Below, piece after piece: positions 25,955 to 35,147 of a stretch of DNA of 64,000 bases. Within the stretch, counting starts at the first letter, position 1. Each line of letters starts with the position of its first letter. The stretch spans positions 1 to 64,000 of the forward strand of contig NZ_SRRZ01000024.1 in NCBI RefSeq assembly GCF_013179805.1, in the 5' to 3' direction. The notes under the pieces are model-generated. The model had not been told where the DNA came from, did no database searches, and was given only the letters and a program-made list of their open reading frames with translations. The stretch is from Microcoleus asticus IPMA8. Its GTDB lineage: Bacteria; Cyanobacteriota; Cyanobacteriia; Cyanobacteriales; Microcoleaceae. The position numbers were made by a program, and so were the translations under genes.

Positions 25955-26632
25955 ATGATTAATTGTCAAATTCCTACAGGATTAATTGTTTCTTGTCAAG
26001 CACCTGCTGATTCGCCGCTGCACGATCCGATCGTAATTGCGGCAATGGCTCGAACCGCCATCAATCGAGGTGCCTCGGGCGTGCGGATTGACACTCCGGC
26101 TCACATTGCGGCGGTGCGAAAACAGGTATCTGCTCCCATAATTGGGATTTGGAAGCAGCAATTGCCGGGATGCGAGATTTACATTACTCCTCGCTTTGAA
26201 GACGCGCGGGCGATCGCCGCTTGTGGAGCCGATATTATCGCCGTTGACGCTACTCTGAGAAACCGTCCTGCTGGCGGCGAAGACTTAAAGACATTAATCG
26301 CACAAATTCACAGCGAATTGGGTAAATTAGTGATGGCGGATGTAGATACAATAGAAGCTGCGATCGCGGCTGCCCAAGCTGGCGCAGATACTGTAGCAAC
26401 TACTCTTTTTGGCTACACTCCCCAGACGGAAAATTTCTCGCCGCCGGGATTTGATTTGCTCGCGGAAATGGTAGAAAAGCTTAAGGTTCCGGTTATCTGC
26501 GAAGGCGGGATCGCTGGACCGGAAATGGCTAAAAAAGCATTAGATTTAGGAGCGGCGGCTGTGGTTGTCGGCGCAGATATCACTGGGATTGATATTAAGG
26601 TGACAGCCTATAAATCGGTGATTGAGAAGTAA
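25955..26632 (+). CDS. nanE: Putative N-acetylmannosamine-6-phosphate 2-epimerase
   Basis: The 225-residue TIM-barrel protein matches NanE, which converts N-acetylmannosamine 6-phosphate to N-acetylglucosamine 6-phosphate. Visible blocks are GLIVSCQAP near the start, GASGVRID, IIGIWKQQL, GADIIAVDAT, LVMADVDT, TVATTLFGYTP, and at the end VICEGGI and AVVVGADIT (phosphate binding). I chose MINCQIPTG (25955) as the start, because the earlier ATG at 25913 lies in a simple repeat. No other sialic-acid or amino-sugar gene is nearby, so it may serve amino-sugar recycling. Confidence 0.85.
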   Translation: MINCQIPTGLIVSCQAPADSPLHDPIVIAAMARTAINRGASGVRIDTPAHIAAVRKQVSAPIIGIWKQQLPGCEIYITPRFEDARAIAACGADIIAVDATLRNRPAGGEDLKTLIAQIHSELGKLVMADVDTIEAAIAAAQAGADTVATTLFGYTPQTENFSPPGFDLLAEMVEKLKVPVICEGGIAGPEMAKKALDLGAAAVVVGADITGIDIKVTAYKSVIEK

Positions 26633-26634
26633 GA

Positions 26635-26705
26635 AGGAAGTTCGGCAACGGATGTAACGGATAGAAGCAAGTTCGGCAACGGATTTAACGGATGTAACGG
26701 ATAGA
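26635..26705. repeat. AAGTTCGGCAACGGAT repeat, two units
   Basis: Two units of the type AAGTTCGGCAACGGAT(TTAACGGAT)GTAACGGATAGAAG lie just after the epimerase gene. A closely similar sequence occurs in reverse orientation inside the coding sequence at 63454-63513, which makes this a dispersed repeat. Confidence 0.75.
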
Positions 26706-26730
26706 AGGAAGAAGGGAGAATAAATATTCG

Positions 26731-26809
26731 GCGATTGAAATCGCTTTTAGGCAAACGAAAGGCGCAAGGTAAGGGTGGGAAATATCGGGCGATTTCAATC
26801 GCCCTTTTT
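26731..26809. terminator. Two tandem hairpins between convergent genes
   Basis: GCGATT-GA-AATCGC followed by TTTT lies at 26731-26748, and GGGCGATT-TC-AATCGCCC followed by TTTTT at 26787-26809. The two hairpins share the stem sequence. They sit between the converging epimerase and holin-like genes and are good candidates for intrinsic terminators. Confidence 0.65.
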
Positions 26810-26821
26810 GTGGGGAAGTTG

Positions 26822-27181
26822 CTAAATCAGCGCGCCGTTGATAAAGCTGCTAACTACAGCCAAGGCGATCGCCCCCAGTACCGCGCTCCAAAGACCCATC
26901 CGCAAGCTAAATCCTTCAACTAACTTCGCAGCCGAGGCAAAAATAATCACGTTCATTACAAAAGCAAACGCACCGGAAAGCAATCCCAGCGTCAGTAGGT
27001 TCGGCACGAAAAAAACAGCTTTTAGAATTGGCAAAATTAAAACATTCAAAATTCCCAAAACCGCAGCGGAAATTACTGCTTTCGGTGTGCTGTCAATTTC
27101 TACGCCGATCGGCAGTTGAGAAATTAGCAGCAAGCTGCTGCCCGTCACCAGCCAAGCAATTAAAAAATCGATCGGTTCCAC
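26822..27181 (-). CDS. Holin-like membrane protein (phage holin superfamily IV, YvlD type)
   Basis: The 119-residue protein is almost entirely hydrophobic, with four predicted membrane helices: LIAWLVTGSSLLLISQL, then the ISAAVLGILNVLILPILKAV segment, LLTLGLLSGAFAFVMNVIIF and the C-terminal GLWSAVLGAIALAVVSSFI. This matches the 4-TMS phage holin superfamily IV, which is widespread in bacterial chromosomes and usually not phage-linked. No phage gene is nearby. Its cellular role is unknown. The ATG at 27181 has a plausible ribosome site (GGAGG) just upstream. Confidence 0.85.
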   Translation of the reverse strand: MEPIDFLIAWLVTGSSLLLISQLPIGVEIDSTPKAVISAAVLGILNVLILPILKAVFFVPNLLTLGLLSGAFAFVMNVIIFASAAKLVEGFSLRMGLWSAVLGAIALAVVSSFINGALI

Positions 27182-27395
27182 AGCGCCCCTACCTCCTTAA
27201 CAGTTGAATTGTCAAAAAAACCTGATATTCAAGCTCTACCTTAATCAAAAAAACCTGTTGATACGTCTGCCAATCGGCAGAATTTATGTCTGTCACTAAA
27301 GAGTTAGAAGTTATCGTGGCTGTATCTTCCTCAAAATAATCCGGATGGGCACCTTATCAACCTGTTAGTTGAATAAAAAGAGCAGATTAATTAAT

Positions 27396-29210
27396 ATGGC
27401 TGGCGATTTTTCTTTTAACTCTCAAGTCCGATTCGACAAAAAAGGCTTAAACAATCCTGCACGGCAAGGCGGCCGATCGTTCCAAGCTGTGATTTTTATG
27501 CTGCTAGTCACTACCTTGGTGACGCTGCCGACATTTCGTCTAGTCGAACTGCAACTGGTACATGGAGCATACAACCGACAGCGCGCGGAAAATAACCGCA
27601 TTCGCCCTGTGTCAGTCGCAGCGAATCGCGGTCAAATTTTAGACCGCAGCGGCAAAATATTTGCGGCCAGCCGCGTATCTCGATCGGTCTATGTGTGGCC
27701 AAAAGAGCGATCGGCCAAGGAGTGGCAAGAGATCGCAGCTACACTCGGTCCGATCGTCAAACTTCCCGCAGCCGAAATTGTCAAAAAAATCGATGGAGTT
27801 GGCTACAGATCGGCCCTGCCAGTGCGAATTAGTAAGGATATCGATGTCGGTACTTTCGTCGCTTTGGGAGAACAAAGTAATGCTTTGCGGGGAGTTGAAA
27901 TTCGCGTAGAATCGAGCCGAGACAATCCCAACCAGCAATTAGCAGCTCATCTTTTGGGATACGTCGGCGAAGCTAGTTTAGATCAATTAAAAGCTAATCC
28001 TGCATATCCGATGGGGATGATCGTCGGTCAAATGGGAGTCGAAAAATTAGCCAATTCAACTTTAGAGGGCGTTTGGGGAAACCGTTTAATCGAGGTAAAT
28101 GCTAAGGGCGAAGAAATCCAAGATTTAGGTGTAAAAGACCCTATTCCCGGCAAACCGGTGCAGCTAACTTTAGATTTAGATATGCAGAAAACTGCCGAAA
28201 AAGCTTTGGGCGATCGCCTGGGTGCAGTTGTGGCGATCGACGTGAAAACCGGAGCTCTTTTAACAATGGCTAGTTGGCCTACATTTGACCCCAATATTTT
28301 TACCCGCAAGGTGAGTCAAAAAGAATGGGATCGGCTGCAAGGGCCAGACAAACCATTTTTAAATCGGGCAGTTCAAGGCTATCCAGTCGGCAGCACTTTT
28401 AAGATTGTCACTTCTGTAGCCGGGATGGAGTCGGGCAAGTTTTCTCCTGACTCGACTTTGGTAAGTTCTGCTTCAATTAACATCGGCGGAATTTCCTTTA
28501 ACGAACACGGCGCCGGTTACGGCGTTATCGGTTTCCGCGATGCTTTAGCCTACAGCAGCAATACGTTTTTCTATCAAGTAGGTATGACTGCAGGGCCGGA
28601 AGAAATGGCGAAATGGGCTAAAAAAATGGGCATTGGCGGTACTATTAATTTAGACCTTTTGGGGATAGACGGCGCCAATCACGGTCAAGTTCCGATACCA
28701 GCAGAGAAACAGAAAATGTATGGGGAAGATTGGTACGTTGGCGATACAGTAACAATGGCGATCGGTCAAGGTTTGGTACTTTGTACTCCCTTAGAATTGG
28801 CAGTGATGGTGTCAACTATTGCCAACGGTGGTTGGCGAGTGCAGCCGCATTTATTGGCTTCTCAAACCAATACGCCTGTTACTAAAAAAATTTCAACAGG
28901 TATTAAGCCTGCAACTTTAAACGTCATTAAACAAGGATTGATTGACGTGGTGAAAAAAGGTACAGGCCGCGCCATGAATGACGGTACTATTCCTTTAAGT
29001 GCAGGTAAGACTGGGACTGTGGAAATGCCCGGTCATCCTGACAATTCTATGTATGTGGGTTTTGCTCCTGCTGACAAACCGGAAGTTGCGATCGCAGTTA
29101 TAGTTGAAGGTGGCGGATTTGGTGCTGTATCGGCTGCACCAATTGCTCAAGAGGTATTTAGAACCTATTTTCAAAAGCAAGGTTTTAAACCTACTAATAA
29201 GCCTCTCTAG
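27396..29210 (+). CDS. mrdA: Penicillin-binding protein 2 (cell-elongation transpeptidase)
   Basis: This is a class B peptidoglycan transpeptidase of about 604 residues. One membrane helix near the N-terminus (AVIFMLLVTTLVTLPTFRLV) is followed by the PBP dimerisation domain with RPVSVAANRGQILDRSG. The transpeptidase domain carries the three active-site motifs: SxxK in VGSTFKIV, SxN in YSSNTFFYQVG and KTG in SAGKTGTVEM. It cross-links periplasmic peptidoglycan during cell elongation. I use MAGDFSF (27396); an in-frame TTG at 27369 would add nine residues. No rodA is adjacent. In cyanobacteria this gene is often called pbp2 or mrdA. Confidence 0.9.
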   Translation: MAGDFSFNSQVRFDKKGLNNPARQGGRSFQAVIFMLLVTTLVTLPTFRLVELQLVHGAYNRQRAENNRIRPVSVAANRGQILDRSGKIFAASRVSRSVYVWPKERSAKEWQEIAATLGPIVKLPAAEIVKKIDGVGYRSALPVRISKDIDVGTFVALGEQSNALRGVEIRVESSRDNPNQQLAAHLLGYVGEASLDQLKANPAYPMGMIVGQMGVEKLANSTLEGVWGNRLIEVNAKGEEIQDLGVKDPIPGKPVQLTLDLDMQKTAEKALGDRLGAVVAIDVKTGALLTMASWPTFDPNIFTRKVSQKEWDRLQGPDKPFLNRAVQGYPVGSTFKIVTSVAGMESGKFSPDSTLVSSASINIGGISFNEHGAGYGVIGFRDALAYSSNTFFYQVGMTAGPEEMAKWAKKMGIGGTINLDLLGIDGANHGQVPIPAEKQKMYGEDWYVGDTVTMAIGQGLVLCTPLELAVMVSTIANGGWRVQPHLLASQTNTPVTKKISTGIKPATLNVIKQGLIDVVKKGTGRAMNDGTIPLSAGKTGTVEMPGHPDNSMYVGFAPADKPEVAIAVIVEGGGFGAVSAAPIAQEVFRTYFQKQGFKPTNKPL

Positions 29211-29306
29211 TCCTTAGCTAATTGTTGACTGTTGACTGTTGACTGTTCAGATTTTGTCCCATACTTCGATCGCACTATCCCTGATCTCTTGGAAAAGTGC
29301 GATCGC

Positions 29307-30133
29307 TCAAAAGTTTTCCCCTACCAATCGTCTCACTTCCAAGGTCGATAAATTGATCATTTGCGCTACCTGTTCCAGACTCATTCCAGAATTTAAGAGT
29401 TGAGTTACGAGCGATCGCAATGTTGACTCCGCTGCCAGTCGTGCTTGCTCAGATTGTTGAAAGGCTGACTCCGCTGCTAGCCGTGCTTGTTGTTCAGCCA
29501 GTCGTGCTTGTTGCTCAGCTAGTCGTCCCAGGTTTTCTTCCTTGTGAGTCTTCAAAAACTCACCAGTTTGAGGAACTCTAAACCTCAATTCTCCTGCAAT
29601 TATATGCAATTCGAGTTCCAGCACTTCACTGAACAACCACAGCGTATCGAAAGCGATATTGTTGGCTGCAATCGGCTCGTACTGATTGTTTATTAGACGT
29701 ACTCCCTGTAAAATCGGATTTAGATAATCTCCCGACGGATCGTACTGAAAATATTCCCTAACTCCCAAAGCCCGATAAATTTCCGGTTTGGTTTCTTGGT
29801 CTTTCGTTTGAGTTGTTTCCGATGTAATTTCTAGTACAAAATCTGGAGTAATTCCCCCTTCTTCCCAAACTTTATAATTATCCCTTTTGCGGTTGGCAAC
29901 TCCAAACACCACATAAACATCCGGGGCCACAACTGCGCCTGGTTGTTTCCTTCTTCATAATATATGAAAGAATTGGCTGAGACGTAAACATCAGAACGTT
30001 CTTGAAAGTAAAGCTTGACAGCTTCAACGCTATAAATCATGTAATCGCGCGTGATGTCGCTTTCAGCCATCGGCTCTCCGTCGCTGCTCGGATATTCAAT
30101 TTCTACTGGTTCGACTTGAGTTAAAATTGTCAT
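29307..30133 (-). pseudogene. Uma2-family protein gene split by a one-base deletion
   Basis: The N-terminal frame (30133 down) reads MTILTQVEPVEIEYP and reaches FIYYEEGNNQAQ. The next conserved block, VAPDVYVVFGVANRKRDNYK, then EEGGITPDFVLEITSET, is in another frame from about 29930 down to 29307. Restoring one G in the run after CAG (about 29933-29940) joins the two into one normal Uma2 protein of about 275 residues with a coiled-coil tail (AEQQARLAEQQARL) and a final helix-turn-helix-like stretch (MSLEQVAQMINLSTLEVRRL). It is the second Uma2 gene in this window to be broken. Sequencing error and true decay are both possible. Confidence 0.85.
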
Positions 30134-30326
30134 TTTTCAATTTTCCTCAAAGTTAATTAATTTAATGGTAGTATTCTGTCGGATTTGGGAAAAGTTCGAT
30201 ATCCTAAAAAAAATTAACAGCAGTATGGTGCGCAGTGCGCACCATACATAATTAGGTTTTGCGTCCTGGACTGTAAGGCTGGTCTGATGGTTTACAGATA
30301 CAGACTATTGAAATTCTAATTAAATT

Positions 30327-31358
30327 CTAATTAATCCCTCTCTCTAAAATAATCATTTCCGAACCAACAACGGGACTTCTAGCTATTAACTTTCCTTCCC
30401 TATTGGCAATTTCTAGCTTGCTAAAATCGAGTGAATTAGCTTCCTTCCACATTTTAGTTGCTAGTTGATTTTGCTCGACTTCGCTTAGTTTGTACCAATC
30501 TTCAGCGACTTTTACAGTCAAAATGCTGCTAGAAAAATTAGCTTGAACAGACTCAACTAAACCGCCGCCAAGTCGATTCTTAATTTCAGTAACTTGAGTT
30601 TGAATAGCAGCAATCAGAGACTGTTCCGGCGTCAGCGGCGGCGGTGGGATCATTTCTACTGGTTGCGGTTTTTCCGGGGCCACTAAATCGGGCAACTTGC
30701 TTTTGAATTTAGTAGATATTGGCGCTGACGGTGCGATCGCCTCTGGGGATTTCGGCATTCCCGGCGCCACAAAATCGCCAAACGTTGGCGGCGACTGCTG
30801 CGCTGCTGGGAGAGGCACTTTTGCTAGTTTCTCCGGCGGTTTTGCCGAGAAACTGTTGAAAGTTAAACCCACTGCAACGATCAGAATTGCTGCTATGGCG
30901 GCGTTTAAAATTGGATCGGACAGCTTCTGGTTCGCAGATGGTGGCAGTAGCGATCGCACTAGCCGCACAATACTTTGCCAAAGTACACCGACTTTCTCTA
31001 AAAAACTCCCTTCCGGGCGTTGGGATACAGGCTTTTTCTCAACTTTTACAGCAACTTTTGGAGGCACGCTGTTAACTTCCGCAGCAACAGCCGGAGGAGT
31101 TGCTGTTGCTGAGTCAGAAGCGGTGGGCGCGATCGGCTTTTGCGCCTGCAAGGGGGGTTCTGCTGCTAATTTTTTCCCTTTTTTGCCCAAATTCCCAATC
31201 GAGGCAATCAAAGCATTGATTCTCTGATTTTTGGGAACAGCGCTGCTGGCATTTTGAGTTTTGCTACCAGTGGGGGCAGACTTTGCAGGCGAGTCAACCT
31301 CCGGTGTCGGAGATTGAGAGGGTTCTGGAATTGACTGGTTTAGTTGTTCTTCTGACAT
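30327..31358 (-). CDS. Proline-rich protein with one membrane helix, unknown function
   Basis: About 343 residues. The first half is low complexity, rich in Pro, Ser, Ala and Lys. A single membrane helix (LNAAIAAILIVAVGLTFNSF) lies near residue 165, followed by another proline-rich linker. The C-terminal 110 residues look folded (LIAAIQTQVTEIKNRLGG, then WYKLSEVEQNQLATKMWKEA). I do not recognise the family. The topology suggests a cytoplasmic tail and an extracytoplasmic globular domain. The start is placed at MSEEQLNQ (31358). It is divergent from the metallophosphoesterase gene. Confidence 0.75.
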   Translation of the reverse strand: MSEEQLNQSIPEPSQSPTPEVDSPAKSAPTGSKTQNASSAVPKNQRINALIASIGNLGKKGKKLAAEPPLQAQKPIAPTASDSATATPPAVAAEVNSVPPKVAVKVEKKPVSQRPEGSFLEKVGVLWQSIVRLVRSLLPPSANQKLSDPILNAAIAAILIVAVGLTFNSFSAKPPEKLAKVPLPAAQQSPPTFGDFVAPGMPKSPEAIAPSAPISTKFKSKLPDLVAPEKPQPVEMIPPPPLTPEQSLIAAIQTQVTEIKNRLGGGLVESVQANFSSSILTVKVAEDWYKLSEVEQNQLATKMWKEANSLDFSKLEIANREGKLIARSPVVGSEMIILERGIN

Positions 31359-31461
31359 TTTCTCTGCCTTGGGGCGTTGCAAATATATCTAAAAGCGATA
31401 AATTTTTAGTTGAGCCATCTCAACCTTAATTTATCATTTCATTAGTTGTAACTGAATCAAA

Positions 31462-32397
31462 ATGAGTATCAAACGCCGTCACTTTCTAATTTTAGGCAGT
31501 CTCAGCAGCTTAGGTTTTGCCGGAGTCTGGAAAATGTTTCAGCTTCGGACTTCCTGGGGTACAGACACCGATGCTGCTGTGGCTTCTAAGGTTGAGGCAG
31601 AAAGGACGATCGTCCCATTGCCGGCCTCACCGCCTATTTTACGCTTTATTTCGGTGGCCGACACCGGTACCGGCGCTGAAGGTCAGTATGCTGTGGCTGA
31701 GGCGATGGCGCAATATCACCGGGAAAACCCTTTTAATGTTGCTGTTCTCGCCGGCGACAATATCTACAATAACGGCGAAATTGAAAAAATTAATGCTGTT
31801 TTCGAGCGGCCTTATCAGCCGTTATTGCAGCAAAACGTAAAATTTTATGCTTGTCTGGGAAATCACGACATCCGCACTGCTAACGGCGACCCGCAAGTTA
31901 AATATGCGGGTTTTAATATGCAAGGTCGCTACTATACTTTTCGGCGCGATCCCGTACAGTTTTTTGCTTTAGATACCAATCACAATGCGGATTGGAAAAA
32001 TCAGCTTGTTTGGCTGGAAAAAGAGTTGAGTCAGAGCACCGCACCTTGGAAAGTTGTGTTCGGCCACCATCCGATTTATTCCTCTGGGGTGTACGGAGTA
32101 AATCAACCTTTTATTAAGACTTTGACGCCTTTGTTTAAAAAGTACGGCGTGCAGCTTTATATCAACGGACACGAACACAGTTACGAACGCACTCGCTCGA
32201 TTAACGGTACGACTTATTTAATTTGCGGTGCCGGCGGTGGCACTCGTGAGGTGGGGCGTTCTGAGTGGACGGAGTATTCTGCTAGCCGGCTGAGTTTTGC
32301 GACGTTTGATGTCTATAAAGACCGGATGTTTGTCAGTTCAATCGGTACTGACAAACGGGTTTTTGACAGGGGATCTATCGAAGTGCGATCGGCTTAA
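31462..32397 (+). CDS. Secreted metallophosphoesterase (purple acid phosphatase-like)
   Basis: The 311-residue protein starts with a twin-arginine-like signal (IKRRHFLILGSLSSLGFAGV). The calcineurin-type phosphoesterase motifs follow in order: VADTGTG, LAGDNIYNNG, CLGNHDIR, FGHHPIYSSG and INGHEHSYER. These bind two metal ions in the active site. The arrangement is close to tartrate-resistant/purple acid phosphatases, so it probably removes phosphate from organic esters outside the cytoplasmic membrane. No Pho-box-like repeat was identified upstream by eye. It is divergent from the proline-rich protein gene. Confidence 0.87.
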   Translation: MSIKRRHFLILGSLSSLGFAGVWKMFQLRTSWGTDTDAAVASKVEAERTIVPLPASPPILRFISVADTGTGAEGQYAVAEAMAQYHRENPFNVAVLAGDNIYNNGEIEKINAVFERPYQPLLQQNVKFYACLGNHDIRTANGDPQVKYAGFNMQGRYYTFRRDPVQFFALDTNHNADWKNQLVWLEKELSQSTAPWKVVFGHHPIYSSGVYGVNQPFIKTLTPLFKKYGVQLYINGHEHSYERTRSINGTTYLICGAGGGTREVGRSEWTEYSASRLSFATFDVYKDRMFVSSIGTDKRVFDRGSIEVRSA

Positions 32398-32424
32398 TTC
32401 AGATTATATTCAGGAGCCAACAAA

Positions 32425-32907
32425 ATGAATAGGGGTTTTAGAGCCAATAAAACTGGTTTTGTTTTAGAAACCACTGTAGAAGGTACGTTGAGAGGCCACG
32501 GATATATCGAAATATGTCCCCAGTTGCCGAAAAAGCGTAAGCGAGATTGGCTCTTAATCTCTACTGAAAATCCCAAGCGATATGCTAAACAGGTTTATAT
32601 CGGGTCTAGCATCTATGAAACTGAAATAAATGTCGATTTCTATATTGTTGATTCCGGTTTGTTTCCTCTGGGTCTAATTGTTGAGTGCAAGTGGCAAGAA
32701 GACAAAGGTTCAGTAGACGAGAAGTATCCTTACCTCAATTTAAATATTAAAAATTGCTATCGGGTGCCAACTATTGTTATAGTGGGCGGTGACGGTATGA
32801 GGCAAGGTTCGATCGACTGGTTTAAAAAACAAGTTCCTGACAATAAAAATCTGTTGGGAGTGCACAAGCTCGAAGGTTTCATTACCTGGGCAAACAAACA
32901 TCTGTAA
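32425..32907 (+). CDS. PD-(D/E)XK nuclease, candidate restriction enzyme of the adjacent methylase
   Basis: The 160-residue protein has a nuclease-like core: Asp71 in EINVDFYIVD and the E-x-K pair Glu87-Cys-Lys89 in LIVECKWQED, plus an upstream Glu in FVLETTVEG. The start ATG at 32425 has a ribosome site CAGGAG. It stands convergent to a Dam-type adenine methylase gene, 88 bases apart, the usual layout of a compact type II restriction-modification pair. That it cuts DNA and which site it recognises are not shown by the sequence. An alternative is a resolvase- or repair-type nuclease. Confidence 0.75.
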   Translation: MNRGFRANKTGFVLETTVEGTLRGHGYIEICPQLPKKRKRDWLLISTENPKRYAKQVYIGSSIYETEINVDFYIVDSGLFPLGLIVECKWQEDKGSVDEKYPYLNLNIKNCYRVPTIVIVGGDGMRQGSIDWFKKQVPDNKNLLGVHKLEGFITWANKHL

Positions 32908-32995
32908 CAGGAATTACACAACTTGGCCGCCTGCGGGGCAACCACGTATTACTCCTATAAAATATTCTTATTTAGAGACTTTGCTTAAGTGTAAC

Positions 32996-33871
32996 TTAAA
33001 ATGAACATATTAATAATTCCTTGACTTTTCCGCGCTGGCAACTCTTAGAATTAATTCCCCTGGATGCTGATATTTCAATTAGTTGTGGGAAAGGTATTTT
33101 GGAAAAAGCGTGAGTATCGCTGTAGATTTTTTCGATGAAATCGCAGTTAGAATTAGACAGCATAACTTTGACGCCCCGTTCGGCAACTTCTGCAAAAACA
33201 TCTCTCAGTTTAAGCTGTTCCGATTCTTTGAAATTATCCCGGCTGTAAGCCGTGAAGTTACTGGTGGCACTGATTGGATAATAAGGCGGGTCAAAATAAA
33301 CAAAGTCTTCGCTGCTTGTAGCTAAATCTAAAATTTCATCGAATTTTCTGACTTGAATTTGAGCGGGCGCGAGTAAAGATGAGACCGATCGCAATAAATC
33401 TGCTTGACAAATGTTAGGATTTTTGTATCGACCTATCGGAACATTAAATTCACCTTTTGAGTTTTCTCTGTAGAGGCCGTTGTAACAAGTTTTATTTAGG
33501 TAAATCAGGCGTGCTGCTTTTTCTGTATCTTTTTTGTAGGATTGCGATCGCACCCAGTAATAATACTCTTTATTGTTCTTGCTGTGTTCGGACTGGTGAT
33601 CGAACAAAAGCTCAATTAGCTCCTCAACTTTATCCCTGACACAGCAATAGGCATTAATCAACTCAGGATTAATATCTGTTAAAATAGCTTGCAAAGAAGG
33701 GTGCTGCTGTGCTAAGTAAAAGAATACAGCTCCGCCGCCCAAAAAAGGCTCGTAGTAAGTGGTGAAATTTTCAGGAAAATAAGGTTGATATTGTCCAATC
33801 AACCTACTTTTGCCTCCTGCCCATTTCAAAAAGGGACGCGGCAAGACTTCAGAAGGTGCGGAAGCAGACAT
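32996..33871 (-). CDS. DNA adenine methyltransferase, Dam/D12 class
   Basis: The 291-residue protein carries the D12-class motifs: FLKWAGGKSRLIGQYQP (AdoMet site) near residue 14, YYEPFLGGGAVFF, DINPELINAY, KTCYNGLYRENSKGEFNVP and the catalytic DPPYYP. It transfers a methyl group to adenine N6, most often in GATC-like sites. The frequent HIP1 octamer GCGATCGC contains GATC, so such an enzyme could mark HIP1 sites; target specificity is inferred. It converges on the putative nuclease gene. The ATG at 33871 fits the family's start. Confidence 0.9.
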   Translation of the reverse strand: MSASAPSEVLPRPFLKWAGGKSRLIGQYQPYFPENFTTYYEPFLGGGAVFFYLAQQHPSLQAILTDINPELINAYCCVRDKVEELIELLFDHQSEHSKNNKEYYYWVRSQSYKKDTEKAARLIYLNKTCYNGLYRENSKGEFNVPIGRYKNPNICQADLLRSVSSLLAPAQIQVRKFDEILDLATSSEDFVYFDPPYYPISATSNFTAYSRDNFKESEQLKLRDVFAEVAERGVKVMLSNSNCDFIEKIYSDTHAFSKIPFPQLIEISASRGINSKSCQRGKVKELLICSF

Positions 33872-34141
33872 TTATCTAGAAATAACGGCCCTATAATATT
33901 TATCACAACTAGAACTCAATAGAAATACTTCTGTAGTTGTCACCGGAGGTTGCGTGGCATTAAACAGACATCGCTCGATCGGCGAAAAGTTTTCGTTAGA
34001 ATTATATATGTCAGCCTCGCCGGCAAAAATGCCCGATCGCCCGATCGGCAGATTTAGCTCCGGCTGTGCCAAAATTGTCTAACTCGCTCACAAGTGTTAC
34101 CAGTCAAAGATCGAGCTGTGACACTTTACCCAACCAAGCTC

Positions 34142-34345
34142 ATGCAAGATTTTATTAATAACGTCTCTCGCTACCCCCGCTTTTTCATTACGATATGTCT
34201 GGGAATTTTCTTTTTCCTGTTCGAGCGACTCAGACCCCTGCTCGATCGACCGACAACTGCGATCGCCCTGATTAGTTCGATCGTAGCGACTTTTGTGTTT
34301 CTAACTTTTACATTGCGCGCCATGTTAGGTCTGAGTTTGGTTTAA
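34142..34345 (+). CDS. DUF751 / Ycf33-like small membrane protein
   Basis: The 67-residue protein is MQDFINNVSRYPRFFITICL, continuing with two membrane helices (GIFFFLFERLRPLL region and ALISSIVATFVFLTFTLRAM). This matches the Ycf33/DUF751 family, conserved in cyanobacteria and some plastid genomes, of unknown role. I use the ATG at 34142, because the frame upstream to 34094 does not resemble the family. It stands alone. Confidence 0.85.
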   Translation: MQDFINNVSRYPRFFITICLGIFFFLFERLRPLLDRPTTAIALISSIVATFVFLTFTLRAMLGLSLV

Positions 34346-34754
34346 AGCCTGCGCTTGAGCGCAAACATCAACAGTAAATCAGACAAGCTAGAGCGCAGAG
34401 ACGAGGCCGACAAAGGGCTCCGGGAAGTTGCGAATTTTTAATTTTCAGTTAAAACACCAACTCCGGAAGTAACTGCCAACTTTTGCAGGCGATCGCCCAC
34501 TTGACAAGAGTCGCTGCGATAGATTGGAAGAGGAAAAAAATTGCGCTAGTTAGGCCAGTGCTCCTCAACCTTGGAGCAGGCAAACATTACCGAAGTGCAG
34601 CACAAGCGTTTGGGGCTATCAACATTCACTGGGGAAATACTGCACCTCTGTTTCCTCCGTGTCCCACTTAATCCTTAGGAAGCGGCATCCCCCGCCCCGC
34701 TTTCCTCTCCCGTTAACCTGACGGTATCACGAGAGTTTCCAGCGGACAAGACAG
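34346..34754. other. Intergenic stretch, no gene recognised
   Basis: About 400 bases with one HIP1 site. The only plus-strand frame (34483-34671) has no likeness to a known protein. The end should hold the promoter of the PadR-like gene. Confidence 0.4.
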
Positions 34755-35147
34755 ATGAAGTTTGAACATATCTATCAATTTTTTCAAGACCCCCCTCCTG
34801 TTTATCTAAACAAGGAACTAGCAGTGTGCTACATTCTCTCCGTGTTATTGCGGGGAGATTCCTACGGTACAGAACTCATCGGACAACTAGAGAGGGAATT
34901 CCCCATCTACCGACTTTCTGATACCGTGCTCTACAGCGCTCTGAAATTCCTCGAAGATGAAGCTGTAATCACCGGTTACTGGAAAAAAGTAGAAGGACGC
35001 GGCCGCCCCCGCCGGATGTATCAAATCCTTCCTGAGTGGCGGCACCAAGCTCAAGACCTGGCTCGTCTTTGGCACGAGTACATCGGTCAGGGAAACGGCG
35101 CGTCAGGGCGTCGCTCCCACGCATTAGAAACTGGTCAGACGGGTTAA
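34755..35147 (+). CDS. PadR-family winged-helix transcriptional regulator
   Basis: The 130-residue protein has a PadR-type winged helix: ELAVCYILSVLLRGDSYGTE, then LSDTVLYSALKFLEDEAVI, and the wing GYWKKVEGRGRPRRMYQI. A short C-terminal helix (LARLWHEYIGQ) may dimerise. PadR proteins usually repress a neighbouring gene in response to a small molecule. The neighbours here are a MITE-like element and the CCB1-like gene, so no target is clear. The family is well represented in cyanobacteria. Confidence 0.85.
   Translation: MKFEHIYQFFQDPPPVYLNKELAVCYILSVLLRGDSYGTELIGQLEREFPIYRLSDTVLYSALKFLEDEAVITGYWKKVEGRGRPRRMYQILPEWRHQAQDLARLWHEYIGQGNGASGRRSHALETGQTG

Noticed and set aside
26822..27181. Prophage signal from the holin-like gene
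   Set aside because: No other phage gene is nearby, and this holin superfamily is common in bacterial chromosomes outside phages.
33872..34072. 66-codon minus-strand frame ending one base before the methylase gene
   Set aside because: The composition is not protein-like and no family is recognised; it may be the methylase leader region.
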